In this document: piece by piece, positions 34,261 to 47,655 of the stretch | Position numbering within the stretch: position 1 is the stretch's first letter | Layout: each line of letters begins with the position of its first letter | From: Mimachlamys varia | Lineage: Eukaryota > Mollusca > Bivalvia > Pectinida > Pectinidae | Direction: 5' to 3' | Length of the DNA: 64,000 bases | NCBI GenBank assembly: GCA_947623455.1 | Contig: OX392535.1 | Coordinates: 35,116,688-35,180,687, forward strand | Position numbers and translations under genes: made by a program | Notes under the pieces: generated by a model | Seen by the model: only the letters and a program-made list of their open reading frames with translations | Told to the model about the DNA's origin: nothing | The model's database searches: none

Positions 34261-35384
34261 AACATCGAGTTATCGCTAGCTGTCGTCTAAAGTCAGGTAC
34301 TCAAATTTTTCTTAGTTATTTCCAATGCCATGTTTTTTATCTGTTCGATTTATGGAGACGTATCGTATAATGTCATCACAGAGTCTAGAGGATATCCGAA
34401 TAAAGATGTGAGAGACGGGAGATAACTCCAGGTCAGGATGTCAACAGAGCAACGAAAACGTTTATCTTCGTCTGCACAGGCACATGTGGACAGGAGAATA
34501 ACCAGCTTTATACGTCAAGCAGCTAAATTTCAAATTTCAGTCTGATAGTCAATTTTTGTGAAAATTATTCTCTTGACGTATCATTCTGAATATTTTTAAT
34601 AGTTTTTTTTAATCAAGAAAATTTGATCATTTTGTTTTTTTAGGCCTAACACGTCTATATATATATTTTTTTAATTACCTATGTCCTATTTCACTATATA
34701 ATATCAGGGATATATATGTGCATCTCTGATAATATGTTATCTATTTATACACGTACTAATATACTAATATTATTAATTATGGTTACAGTTAAAAAGTTAT
34801 GAGTTTAAAAGTTTGTAATTCACGTGAAAAGAAACCCGATTTTATACTGTAGACATTTCAAAAGAAAAAAAAGTATTAGATTTTTCTGTTCCTTTTCGTG
34901 TTAGAAGGTTTCCAAACGAGGCGTTGATTAAAAGTACATCCACCTCTGAATGTTCATAACTTTTTTTCGATTTTCAAACGCATTGAAAAAAAAAATATAT
35001 ATATATATTATGCATATAATGGAATCATTATGAACGTTTGTTCGGTTATTTAAACCATAAAACAGAAATAATAAATTTTGCAAATATATTAATGTAACAA
35101 ATCCATCAACACTTTCATAACAAAAATATGGAAAACATTTTGTTGCTATGTAAGTCCGACAGGATCTTGTCTCAAGATTATGTTTTCCCGCTCAAAATTA
35201 CAGATGACATTATAAGTAGTGAATTTATATCGAAATATGCATGTTTTAAAAATTGTTTTGAGCTATAATCTGTTATATCATATGAGGGAAAAAAGGTCTC
35301 TACACACAATAAAAATCCAAAAATATAACATTTCTGCCTTGCTTTACTTGGCGAAATGCAGATTTGATATTATCGCGGAAATGC
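34261..35384. other. smg5 upstream region
   Basis: Sequence upstream of the smg5 start codon. It should hold the promoter and any 5' untranslated region; no TATA box or recognisable core element could be assigned. Beyond 34600 it is very AT-rich. Confidence 0.4.
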
Positions 35385-35434
35385 ACGGTACACTCCCCTA
35401 ACGTTTGTATACAGATGTTAGAGGAGTGTACCGT
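35385..35434. repeat. 18-bp stem inverted repeat
   Basis: Arms acggtacactcccctaac (35385-35402) and gttagaggagtgtaccgt (35417-35434), one mismatch, 14-bp loop. Confidence 0.9.
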
Positions 35435-35464
35435 GGGTTTCCGAATATGATTTGATATATAGAG

Positions 35465-35620
35465 GATATCTAACAGCGTCTTCAGTAATACCAAATATTA
35501 TTCATGAGTGGGGCTAATATTTTGATATTTTTCATGAGTGCGCAGCATCAGTGAAAAATACAAATATTAGCCACACGAGTGAAATATGTTTGGTATTACT
35601 GAAGATACTGTTAGATAATC
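35465..35620. mobile_element. Foldback MITE, 156 bp
   Basis: Nearly palindromic: left arm gatatctaacagcgtcttca gtaataccaaatatt, right arm aatatgtttggtattactga agatactgttag. Tracts of ttcactagtgaaaaatat continue to about 35780, suggesting a larger related element. Confidence 0.8.
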
Positions 35621-36206
35621 TGTTTATTACATTTTTATAGCAAAATCTACAATGACAGCTTTTGATTTTCCAAAATGTCGTTTAGTTTGTAAGCAGAGTT
35701 GTGATTGGTCAAATCAGAAAAAGTGATATTTTTCATTTGTGAAAAATATCGTATTTCTCACTAGTGAAAAATATAACTTTTAAAGAATGAATAATTTTCA
35801 ATATCTAACTGGTAAAAATGTGATATATGGTCGCCATCACTTGTATCATGGTGTTCGACATTAGAAATTTGCTTTCTGAAAGTCCGTGCTTGTATCGTTG
35901 TTTTGGAGCAATAGTTTCTAATTCTTAATTATTAAATACATTCTAATCTCAAACACCGACTGGATGACAGATTGTGTTTGGATATAGAAAAAATTCTGCT
36001 CAGAGTAAACGAAAGTTTCATACAAAAAATGAGATCCGGAATACCCAATACATGTAAAAATATAAAAAAAAAAAAAAAAGAATAACAAAATGTTCAAAGA
36101 TGGTAACAAAATGCCGTAGTGTCCAGATTATCAATACAAATGTGTGCGGCTAATTTTAAGTTTACGTGCATTCTAGTTTTGCGATAAAGGGAAGTCTTTG
36201 ACTCAA

Positions 36207-36265
36207 TATCAGTAGAGAGGCGGACTGGGAAGCTGTGGATCATGGTTTCGATCCCTGGCGGAAGC
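36207..36265 (+). repeat. tRNA-like SINE fragment
   Basis: Plus strand cagtagagaggcggactggg aag followed by a good B-box (ggtttcgatccc, 36244-36255). Only the anticodon-to-T-arm portion is tRNA-like. Confidence 0.5.
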
Positions 36266-36539
36266 ACACTGCTCCTTTTTTTGCATATGAGCACGAACTT
36301 AGATTCCGTGATATGAGTAAGTTTTCAAAAAAATATTGATAAATTAATAATTTTGATTAAATCTTTTTAAAGACCTATTTTTTCTAAATTTCGCTCATTG
36401 AAAGATTCAGAAACATGTTTTATGAATGAATACCAACTGTAGGTATCATTATTATGAGTCATTTTATTCAGAACTAACGCCTAAGCAATTATAAGGGTTG
36501 TTGACATTATTGACTGCTCAAAGTAAGTAATTGAGAGTT

Positions 36540-38250
36540 TTACTATTATAATAGCATTCAATGTGAAACTGACCCACTGGAAGCAAACTTTTCAGCTCTT
36601 TCCCCATGCTTATGCAGTGTATATTTACAAAATTTGAGATATACTTGGTCATATGAAGACTTATCTATGTGGGAGAGACAATCAAAATGCTTACAACTTA
36701 TCTGATCTAGCCTCAGCATTAATAATCTTTTCATACAAATCCATTTACCAAATCTTAAGTTGTAAATTAAAATTGGTTGAACTAGTGAATCAAATAATTT
36801 AATTACACTGGGCTTTGATAGGAAATGGTTCAATATCTTTGGAGTATGCTTTACTTGCAAATAAAGCTTCAAGGCCTTTATTTGAGAAATCCTTCATAGA
36901 TGATGTGAATTTCCATGCAGAATTAATAAATTTATGTTTCCTAGATACTTATATTCAACAGCATAATCTAACTTACTATTCCCTAAATGGAAATTGTACT
37001 TTTTGTTTATACGGTTTTCAGACTGAAATATATCATAGTCTTTGTTTTCTTAGAATTAACTGACAAGTTCCATTCAGAACATTATGCATGAGTTTATCTA
37101 GAGAAGTCTGTAACCCTTCAGCTGATTCAGAGAGTATTAACAAGTCATCTGCAAACATCATACTTCAACTTCACTATCCATAAGCTGTTAAAGAGACGTG
37201 TTGGGCAACACCTCTGACAATATCAAAAAAGTCTGAAGTGAAAGAAGAAAATTTTAACGTAAAGAGAAAATCTTTTGGTACATACTGTTCATTACATGGA
37301 AAAACCTCTCTCCGACTCTATATTTAGCTTGAATGTGTACATCAGACCTTTCTCCATACAGAATCAAATGCTTTTTTGAAATCAACAAAGCAACCAAATA
37401 GTGTACTTCCGTTACTAAACACATTTACCCCAACATCACAGGACTACTGTGTTTATGATTTTATTAGAGATATAGTCTGGTCCACATGCTTTTTTACATA
37501 TAAGATTCTTTCACAACACTATCAATTTCTTTGTAAATTAGAATTACACTCAAATACATCTCCTGCTGTATGACCAAACTTTTTGAAAATGTCCAATTCA
37601 AGTTCTTTAAGGTTATTGATCAGATGAACTCGGACCAATTGACTGGATCCTCTTGCTTGGCCTTGTTTTTTATTAAGTGATTTTAGAAATGACCAGAATT
37701 TGCCAGTATTGCTCCGAAATGTTGTTGATTTTGTTGAATGGATCTGAGCGAAACTGCTTCTTTTAAACTTGGCCAATCTCTTCAATTGTTTGACATGTGT
37801 GTAAATTTAGCTAGAGCATTCGTGTTTCAATTCTTTACCAAGCCGATTAACCTTACTTCTTGTAACAAAGATTTCTCTGTGTGACCATAAACCTTTTTAG
37901 TTGTTATGTTTCTTTTTCTTGAACATCTTCGTGTATGAATCTTGTAGGTTGAGATAAATTTGTGACAAACAATGTGTAGCTTCCCTGATACTCCTTTCAT
38001 TGTTGTCTATGTTAATATGAAAATCTATAAAAAAAATTTATTCTATATGGCATGTAAAGTTTTGTAATTAGTTTTTCTTTTGACTTATCATTCCATACTA
38101 CAATTTTTGACATGGTTTTGTTAAGGTTTATCCGCACAATGTTCTTTGAAAGAACAAACAATTCTTGTAATTGTTTGAACATAGTCACATATATTTGGTA
38201 TGTCACCATTTTTGAGCCATGGCTTGCTGAAAGTCGGCAATAAGTGGACA
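36540..38250 (-). pseudogene. Degenerate LINE (non-LTR) reverse transcriptase
   Basis: Minus-strand remnant with reverse transcriptase motifs in order but in different frames: a linker with FWSFLKSLNKKQ (37522-37785), motif A as CFVDFKKAFDS (about 37361-37395), motif C as MMFADDLL (about 37141-37165), and the C-terminal thumb region as KLFDSLVQPILIYN and VYLKFCKYTL (36558-36872). Frameshifts and stops separate them. The part before 37800 may be the end of the endonuclease domain. Clade not assigned. Confidence 0.82.
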
Positions 38251-39170
38251 CTTATTTACAGCCAATGGAAACATTTCTGTTTCGATTTTGCGTATTTTGG
38301 AATTGCTCATTTTGGAATGAAATATTCTTAAAAAAATCCCAAAATATTAAAACCTTGGTAATAAAGTTATACTATAAAAAAAAATTGTTAATTCTTTCTC
38401 CAACTGATAGACAAAATACAGGTGACTCATTTAGACCCAATATCAAACCCCATACTCAATACACGATTTATGTGGAGGGACATATGTTACTCATGCTGAC
38501 CACAAGTAATTGGAATCAGGCCACTGATTTATAATCATATTGTCATATTTTAATTTGTAACATCACTATAACATAATACACTATTACAATCAGAAATGGC
38601 TGTTTTTAGGCGTTTTATAATCGATTTCAGTGTTGTATCGGTGCATAGATATACTTGACGTGATGTTACAGATACAAATTAGACAATAGAATCCGAAGTG
38701 CATTCTGCTTCATCGATGACACCGGCCAGGTAAAGCTAGGTCATTAAAGTAAATGTAATGGTCTCAAAGTGAGAACCAAGACATCAATCTCAATCACAAG
38801 CAAGCATATCTGACCCCAACTACCTGTGATTCCGACTTTCATATCAAATCCTATATACTCAATACACGCTTTATGTGACAGTCAATTATAGCAGCAGTGA
38901 ATCGAAGGGTATGGACGGATAAAAATCACTCGGAACTGATCCTGTTCATCCTCGCACTATATCAAGGACACTCTGCTGGAACTTATCGGCCTTTGAACAT
39001 CGTGTTCAAGTAGTCATTGAATGAAGGAAGACTACCATAAGACTGAAAGAACACCAAGGTAGTACCAATCTACAAATCATGATCAAGAGTATAGCAACTA
39101 CAGACCTTCAATGTATGCGTTATTTAACATCAAATTTCGGGAAAATCCTCTATCGGATCACATATATGAC
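38251..39170. repeat. Decayed satellite edge
   Basis: Isolated fossil monomers of the neighbouring 62-bp satellite occur at about 38434-38500 (tatcaaaccccatactcaat, gtggagggacatatgttact) and 38835-38880, set in unique sequence. Confidence 0.7.
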
Positions 39171-42100
39171 CAAGAATGTTACTCATATCGATCTTATATC
39201 AAACCCTATACTCAATACACACTTTATGTACTCATTCCGATCTTATACTCCATACACACTTTATTTACTTATTAATATTCCGACCTTATATTCAATCCAC
39301 ACTTGATGTGGAGGGAAATGTTACTCATACCGACCTTATACCAAACTCTATAACCAATCCACGCTTGATGTGGAGGGAATTGTTACTCATACCGACCTCA
39401 TACCAAACTCTATAACCAATCCACGCTTGATGTGGAGGGAATTGTTACTCATACCAAACTCTATAACCAATCCACGCTTGATGTAGATGGAAATGTTACT
39501 CATACCGACCTTGTACCAAACTCTATAACCAATCCACGCTTGATGTGGAGGGAAATGTTACTCATACCGACCTTATACCAAACTCTATAACTAATCCACG
39601 CTTGATGTGGAGGGAATTGTTACTCATACCGACCTTATGCCAAACTCTATAACCAATCCACGCTTGATGTGGAGGGAAATGTTACTCATACCGACTTATA
39701 TCAAACTCTATAACCAACCAACGCTTGATGTGGAGGGAATTGTTACTCATACCGACCTTATACCAAATTCTATAAGCAATCCACGCTTGATGTGGAGGGA
39801 AATGTTACTCATACCGACCTTGTACCAAACTCTATAACCAATCCACGCTTGATGTGGAGGGAAATGTTACTCATACCGACCTTATACCAAACTCTATAAC
39901 CAATCCACACTTGATGTGGAGGGAAATGTTACTCATACCGACCTTATACCAAACTCTATAACCAATCCACGCTTGATGTGGAGGGAAATGTTACTCATAC
40001 CGACCTTATACCAAACTCTATAACTAATCCACGCTTGATGTGGAGGGAATTGTTACTCATACCGACCTTATACCAAACTCTATAACCAATCCACGCTTGA
40101 TGTGGAGGGAATTGTTACTCATACCGACCTTATACCAAACTCTATAACTAATCCACGCTTGATGTAGATGGAAATGTTACTTATACCAAACTCTATAACC
40201 AATCCACGCTTGATGTAGATGGAAATGTTACTCATACCGACCTTATACCAAACTATATAACCAATCCACGCTTGATGTGGAGGGAATTGTTACTCATACC
40301 GACCTTATACCAAACTCTATAACCAATCCACGCTTGATGTGGAGGGAATTGTTACTCATACCGACCTTATACCAAACTCTATAACCAATCCACGCTTGAT
40401 GTGGAGGGAATTGTTACTCATACCGACCTTATACCAAACTCTATAACAACCCACGCTTGATGTGGAGGGAATTGTTACTTATACCAAACTCTATAACCAA
40501 TCCACGCTTGATGTAGATGGAAATGTTACTCATACCGACCTTATACCAAACTCTATAACCAATCCACGCTTGATGTGGAGGGAATTGTTACTCATACCGA
40601 CCTTATACCAAACTCTATAACCAATCCACGCTTGATGTGGAGGGAATTGTTACTCATACCGACCTTATACCAAACTCTATAACCAATCCACGCTTGATGT
40701 GGAGGGAATTGTTACTCATACCGACCTTATACCAAACTCTATAACAACCCACGCTTGATGTGGAGGGAATTGTTACTCATACCGACCTTATACCAAACTC
40801 TATAAGCAATCCACGCTTGATGTGGAGGGAAATGTTACTCATACCGACCTTATACCAAACTCTATAACCAATCCACGCTTGATGTGGGGGGAAATGTTAC
40901 TCATACCGACCTTATACCAAACTCTATAACCAATCCACGCTTGATGTGGAGGGAAATGTTACTCATACCGACCTTATACCAAACTCTATAACTAATCCAC
41001 GCTTGATGTGGAGGGAATTGTTACTCATACCGACCTTATACCAAACTCTATAACCAATCCACGCTTGATGTGGAGGGAATTGTTACTCATACCGACCTTA
41101 TACCAAACTCTATAACCAATCCACGCTTGATGTGGAGGGAATTGTTACTCATACCGACCTTATACCAAACTCTATAACCAATCCACGCTTGATGTGGAGG
41201 GAATTGTTACTCATACCGACCTTATACCAAACTCTATAACAACCCACGCTTGATGTGGAGGGAATTGTTACTCATACCGACCTTATACCAAACTCTATAA
41301 GCAATCCACGCTTGATGTGGAGGGAAATGTTACTCATACCGACCTTATACCAAACTCTATAAGCAATCCACGCTTGATGTGGAGGGAAATGTTACTCATA
41401 CCGACCTTATACCAAACTCTATAACCAATCCACGCTTGATGTGGGGGGAAATGTTACTCATACCGACCTTATACCAAACTCTATAACCAATCCACACTTG
41501 ATGTGGAGGGAATTGTTACTCATACCGACCTTATACCAAACTCTATAACCAATCCACGCTTGATGTGGAGGGAAATGTTACTCATACCGACCTTATACCA
41601 AACTCTATAACTAATCCACGCTTGATGTGGAGGGAATTGTTACTCATACCGACCTTATACCAAACTCTATAACCAATCCACGCTTGATGTGGAGGGAATT
41701 GTTACTCATACCGACCTTATACCAAACTCTATAACCAATCCACGCTTGATGTGGAGGGAATTGTTACTCATACCGACCTTATACCAAACTCTATAACCAA
41801 TCCACGCTTGATGTGGAGGGAATTGTTACTCATACCGACCTTATACCAAACTCTATAACCAATCCACGCTTGATGTAGATGGAAATGTTACTCATACCGA
41901 CCTTATACCAAACTCTATAACCAATCCACGCTTGATGTGGAGGGAAATGTTACTCATACCGACCTTATACCAAACTCTATAACTAATCCACGCTTGATGT
42001 GGAGGGAATTGTTACTCATACCGACCTTATGCCAAACTCTATAACCAATCCACGCTTGATGTGGAGGGAAATGTTACTCATACCGACTTATATCAAACTC

Positions 42101-44236
42101 TATAACCAACCCACGCTTGATGTGGAGGGAATTGTTACTCATACCGACCTTATACCAAACTCTATAACCAATCCACGCTTGATGTGGAGGGAAATGTTAC
42201 TCATACCGACCTTATACCAAACTCTATAACCAATCCACGCTTGATGTGGGGGGAAATGTTACTCATACCGACCTTATACCAAACTCTATAACCAATCCAC
42301 ACTTGATGTGGAGGGAATTGTTACTCATACCGACCTTATACCAAACTCTATAACCAATCCACGCTTGATGTGGAGGGAAATGTTACTCATACCGACCTTA
42401 TACCAAACTCTATAACTAATCCACGCTTGATGTGGAGGGAATTGTTACTCATACCGACCTTATACCAAACTCTATAACCAATCCACGCTTGATGTGGAGG
42501 GAATTGTTACTCATACCGACCTTATACCAAACTCTATAACCAATCCACGCTTGATGTAGATGGAAATGTTACTCATACCGACCTTATACCAAACTCTATA
42601 ACTAATCCACGCTTGATGTAGATGGAAATGTTACTTATACCAAACTCTATAACCAATCCACGCTTGATGTAGATGGAAATGTTACTCATACCGACCTTAT
42701 ACCAAACTCTATAACCAATCCACGCTTGATGTGGAGGGAATTGTTACTCATACCGACCTTATACCAAACTCTATAACCAATCCACGCTTGATGTGGAGGG
42801 AATTGTTACTCATACCGACCTTATACCAAACTCTATAACCAATCCACGCTTGATGTAGATGGAAATGTTACTCATACCGACCTTATACCAAACTCTATAA
42901 CCAATCCACGCTTGATGTGGAGGGAAATGTTACTCATACCGACCTTATACCAAACTCTATAACCAATCCACGCTTGATGTGGAGGGAAATGTTACTCATA
43001 CCGACTTATATCAAACTCTATAACCAACCCACGCTTGATGTGGAGGGAATTGTTACTCATACCGACCTTATACCAAACTCTATAAGCAATCCACGCTTGA
43101 TGTGGAGGGAAATGTTACTCATACCGACCTTATACCAAACTCTATAACCAATCCACGCTTGATGTGGGGGGAAATGTTACTCATACCGACCTTATACCAA
43201 ACTCTATAACCAATCCACGCTTGATGTGGAGGGAAATGTTACTCATACCGACCTTATACCAAACTCTATAACCAATCCACGCTTGATGTAGATGGAAATG
43301 TTACTCATACCGACCTTATACCAAACTCTATAACCAATCCACGCTTGATGTGGAGGGAATTGTTACTCATACCGACCTTATACCAAACTCTATAACCAAT
43401 CCACGCTTGATGTGGAGGGAAATGTTACTCATACCGACCTTATACCAAACTCTAACCAATCCACGCTTGATGTGGAGGGAATTGTTACTCATACCGACCT
43501 TTTACCAAACTCTATAACCAATCCACGCTTGATGTGGAGGGAATTGTTACTCATACCGACCTTATACCAAACTCTATAACCAATCCACGCTTGATGTGGG
43601 GGGAAATGTTACTCATACCGACCTTATACCAAACTCTAACCAATCCACGCTTGATGTGGAGGGAATTGTTACTCATACCGACCTTATACCAAACTCTATA
43701 ACCAATCCACGCTTGATGTGGAGGGAATTGTTACTCATACCGACCTTATACCAAACTCTATAACCAATCCACGCTTGATGTGGAGGGAATTGTTACTCAT
43801 TCCGACCTTATACCAAACTCTATAACCAATCCACGCTTGATGTAGATGGAAATGTTTCTCATTCCGACCTTATACCAAACTCTATAACCAATCCACGCTT
43901 GATGTAGATGGAATTGTTACTCATACCGACCTTATACCAAACTCTATAACCAATCCACGCTTGATGTGGAGGGAATTGTTACTCATACCGACCTTATACC
44001 AAACTCTATAACCAATCCACGCTTGATGTGGAGGGAAATGTTACTCATACCGACCTTATACCAAACTCTATAACCAATCCACGCTTGATGTGGAGGGAAA
44101 TGTTACTCATTCCGACCTTATACCAAACTCTATAACCAATCCACGCTTGATGTGGAGGGAATTGTTACTCATACCGACCTTATACCAAACTCTATAACCA
44201 ATCCACGCTTGATGTGGAGGGAAGTGTTACTCATAC
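39171..44236. repeat. 62-bp satellite, about 80 copies
   Basis: Unit contains gatgtggagggaaatgttac, tcataccgaccttataccaa and actctataaccaatccacgc. Variants alternate gaaatg/gaattg, ctaat/ccaat and gtggagg/gtagatg. Identical variant strings recur at 39607-39837, 41999-42229 and 42917-43147, showing block duplications inside the array. The 76-codon plus-strand frames are by-products. Confidence 0.97.
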
Positions 44237-44911
44237 CCATCCCTGTAGATGGTTCACTCCTGTAATTTACCCACCGCTGTAGATGGTTCACTCATGTAAT
44301 TTACCCACCGCTGTAGATGGTTCACTCATGTAATTTACCCACCGCTGTAGATGGTTCACTCTTGTAATTTACCCACCCCTGTAGATGGTTCACTCCTGTA
44401 ATTTACCCATCCCTGTAGATGGTTCACTCTTGTAATTTACCCACCCCTGTAGATGGTTCACTCTTGTAATTTACCCACCGCTGTAGATGGTTCACTCTTG
44501 TAATTTACCCACCCCTGTAGATGGTTCACTCTTGTAATTTACCCACCGCTGTAGATGGTTCACTCCTGTAATTTACCCACCCCTGTAGATGGTTCACTCT
44601 TGTAATTTACCCACCGCTGTAGATGGTTCACTCTTGTAATTTACCCACCGCTGTAGATGGTTCACTCTTGAAATTTACCCACCCCTGTAGATGGTTCACT
44701 CTTGTAATTTACCCACCGCTGTAGATGGTTCACTCTTGTAATTTACCCACCGCTGTAGATGGTTCACTCTTGTAATTTACCCACCCCTGTAGATGGTTCA
44801 CTCCTGTAATTTACCCACCCCTGTAGATGGTTCACTCCTGTAATTTACCCACCCCTGTAGATGGTTCACTCTTGTAATTTACCCACCCCTGTAGATGGTT
44901 CACTCCTGTAA
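44237..44911. repeat. 34-bp array, about 20 copies
   Basis: Unit ctgtagatggttcactcctg plus taatttacccacc, with ccacccct/ccaccgct variants. It starts exactly where the 62-bp satellite ends and shares the core gtagatgg..ttactc/cactc with one variant of that satellite. Confidence 0.96.
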
Positions 44912-47511
44912 ACGACCCATAACTTCGCAAACATGCTGGAGAAAATGCAGGGATGAACATATAATTTTGCTGTGATGTTCTATCAATTTTACTCAGTTGT
45001 AGTTCTGGGTAGAACATAGATATATATGCTCTTCCTTCAGTTCAGTGTATGTAAATAAATCCTTGGAAGCGGTACAATCTGGATTTTTTTTTACAAACGA
45101 ATAACTACTGTACACGTATAACACGAGGAGATGTTTTATTCAAGCAACACTTTCAGTATCTTCTATGAAATAAAACAGTGCATAAAAAGAGGTTTCACAA
45201 TGAGTGGCGGTTGTTTATTTTGTTCATCTATCTTGAGTAAAATAATTTTCAAAAAGACATGAGGTTTATGAAATGTTCCCATGTATTTCATATTTGAAAA
45301 TTAACCAACGAGAGTTAGATAAACATGATAAACAACAGTCACAAGTTATGGATTCCGTATATACCATAACATCTTTAGTAATGCATATGTTACAACCTAA
45401 AAATAGCCTCTCTGAATTACTGAAAAAAAGGCCCTTTTATGATGTCATGTCCTTCATGGGCCGAGGTCACATGGCGGTCAAGGACCTATGAAAATGCTGT
45501 TAAGTTCTTACTTGCCACATCTGTAGTTATCAAATGCTCTGGTTACGAAATTATGAAGCACCCAAGACAGTTATGGTGTATTATTTAACAAAATAACATT
45601 ATCAATTACATTGTATATATAAACATAAACAAAACCACACACTTGTTTTGATACAGAGTTGCACAATGCACAAGTTTAAAGACATGAGAACAACGGTTCA
45701 GAATTCATGTAATAGATAATAAAAAAGTTAATAAATTTCTAAAAAATAAACAAAACAAATCAGATTAACAAGAAAGCTCAATATAAATTCATAAGAAATG
45801 TTGCAAATGCCACCAAATGTTCATCTGTAGATGTTAATTCAGAAGCAATCATAGTGAGATACTAAAATCAAAGACAATGGTTTAAATTTTCACTATTTGT
45901 TCTAAATTACATTATATGTCATTTAGAACAATAGTTCATATAAATGAATTATGAGATAAATCAAATTTGTGGGGAAATAAATAAGAGCAACATTTTTGTC
46001 CACATATAGTTAGTTTTAATGTTTGAATAGAATCTTACTGAAAGTCAAAACTTTGTATTTTGAAAAAAAAAATGAAAAAAATGGTGCGTGCAACGACTAT
46101 GCATTCTGTTTTGGACTATAAAAAAAATATATAACCTAATAGAAATATTTGTTTTCATATAATTCAAAAGGACATAATTAAATGAGTATATGCTACCACA
46201 AAAATACTAATTTGAAGTATGAGATACTGCAAAATGCAAGTATTGACCTGATTTTGGTTATCAAATTTGCAAAATCTGGAACCACTGGTTGGTGATGTCA
46301 GAGCATTGTATAAATTTCCAAAGTAAACCCAGAGTGCTATTATTTTTTCGATGTTCTTCTTTTGATTTGAACAAAAATGACTATACCGTAATTAATTCTC
46401 AGAATTTTCAATGAATGAGTAAAATGATGATTTGGTGACCCAATTAGGCTACTGTCACCTTATACATTCATTATAAAGCAACACAGTGTGAAATACCATT
46501 GTAGAAACACTCACAAAACTATTACATATATTCTTAAAGGGACAATTTATATTTCGTCAACCAAAATTTTTTTAGTTCAAAAAGAATTGATTATATATGT
46601 ATCCAGACAAAATAATCTGTAAATAAAAGTAACTTGCTACCTACACATTGTCCAGTGTGGTCAGTTTAAAAGTTTGGGATAACCCTTGTGAGAATCTAAA
46701 AATATAACAAAATATGATGCACCCTCTGGCAGGAACAAAAAGAATACAAGATTTTGCAAAAACGTCAAAATGTCAACAAAATTGTCCTGTTAAAACATTC
46801 GAAAATTACTACCGGTAACAATAACCTTGACCTTTGACCTTCAAAACACAAGTAATCTCAAGGAAGCACAGTATGAAATTTCAGCTTCATCTCCACAAAA
46901 GTACTTGATTTAAGGTGCTAAAACCAATCTCAAAACAGTAGTATGGTACATCAATGGCGGTCATAATTGAAAATGACCTTCTCAAAAATTCAGATTTTTA
47001 CAATTGAGCAAAAATTAAATACATTAAGAGAAGTCCACTCCATATCAAAACTGCATGAAAATATGGTCTCTATAAAATATGTCTTTTGTTCAGACATCAG
47101 ATGCGGAGAAATTTCCATTGATAAAATTTATGTCCGAGAGAACTTTACAAGCTAGAGTGTTTGTGGCTACCAGTAATGAAATGAATGCAGAAATGTACAG
47201 AATAATGATGGCATGTACACAAATACTGTCTGTCTTTGCGTAATTAGTGATATTTTGGTGCAAATTATGAATTTTTAGGACTTAATACTTGAAGAACTTT
47301 GGTTTACCTTGAGATTTAAACTGCTGTATTAATGCAAAAATTTATTAATTTTGATACTTGGAAAAACACACATTTCCCTTATTAAAGTTTTATTTTCGCG
47401 GCTGAAAATGCGTCCAAACAAAGGAATGCCCCTGTAAGGGTAACAGATTTTAAAAAGTATTACAACTTGTGTTGATGATTCATGTGATATATATATTTTC
47501 AATCTTGTTAT
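44912..47511. other. AT-rich region, no gene recognised
   Basis: A plus-strand frame at 45273-45491 (72 codons) has no recognised family. The chromodomain gene should have further 3' exons here or to the left of the satellite, but no chromoshadow domain was seen. Confidence 0.4.
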
Positions 47512-47513
47512 AC

Positions 47514-47655
47514 TTGTTCTTCCAATAGATCTTCGGTATATTTCTTTTTGGTTCCCATGTGTTGTCTTTTTCTGGAAACCCCAGCCATTTAACTAAAAAA
47601 TGTCTTTTCCCTTTAATTTGTTTTTCCTCCACAATTCTTTCTATAAAGTACTGTT
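47514..47655 (-). CDS. Exon J: HP1-type chromodomain
   Basis: Encodes EQYFIERIVEEKQIKGKRHF then LVKWLGFPEKDNTWEPKRNI. The methyl-lysine cage aromatics (Y of QYF, W of VKW, F of LGF) and the NTWEP motif are all present, so binding to methylated histone tails (H3K9 or H3K27) is expected from the family. Near 47534-47537 the frame appears to shift by one base: the other frame then reads EDLLEEQ, the usual chromodomain C-terminal helix, up to a donor at 47514. A chromoshadow domain was not found. Confidence 0.85.

Noticed and set aside
39171..44236. Repeated 76-codon frames as a gene family
   Set aside because: Products of the 62-bp satellite; identical frames come from block duplication.
45273..45491. 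72-codon plus-strand frame as an exon
   Set aside because: No recognised family and no clear splice sites; could be chance in AT-rich sequence.
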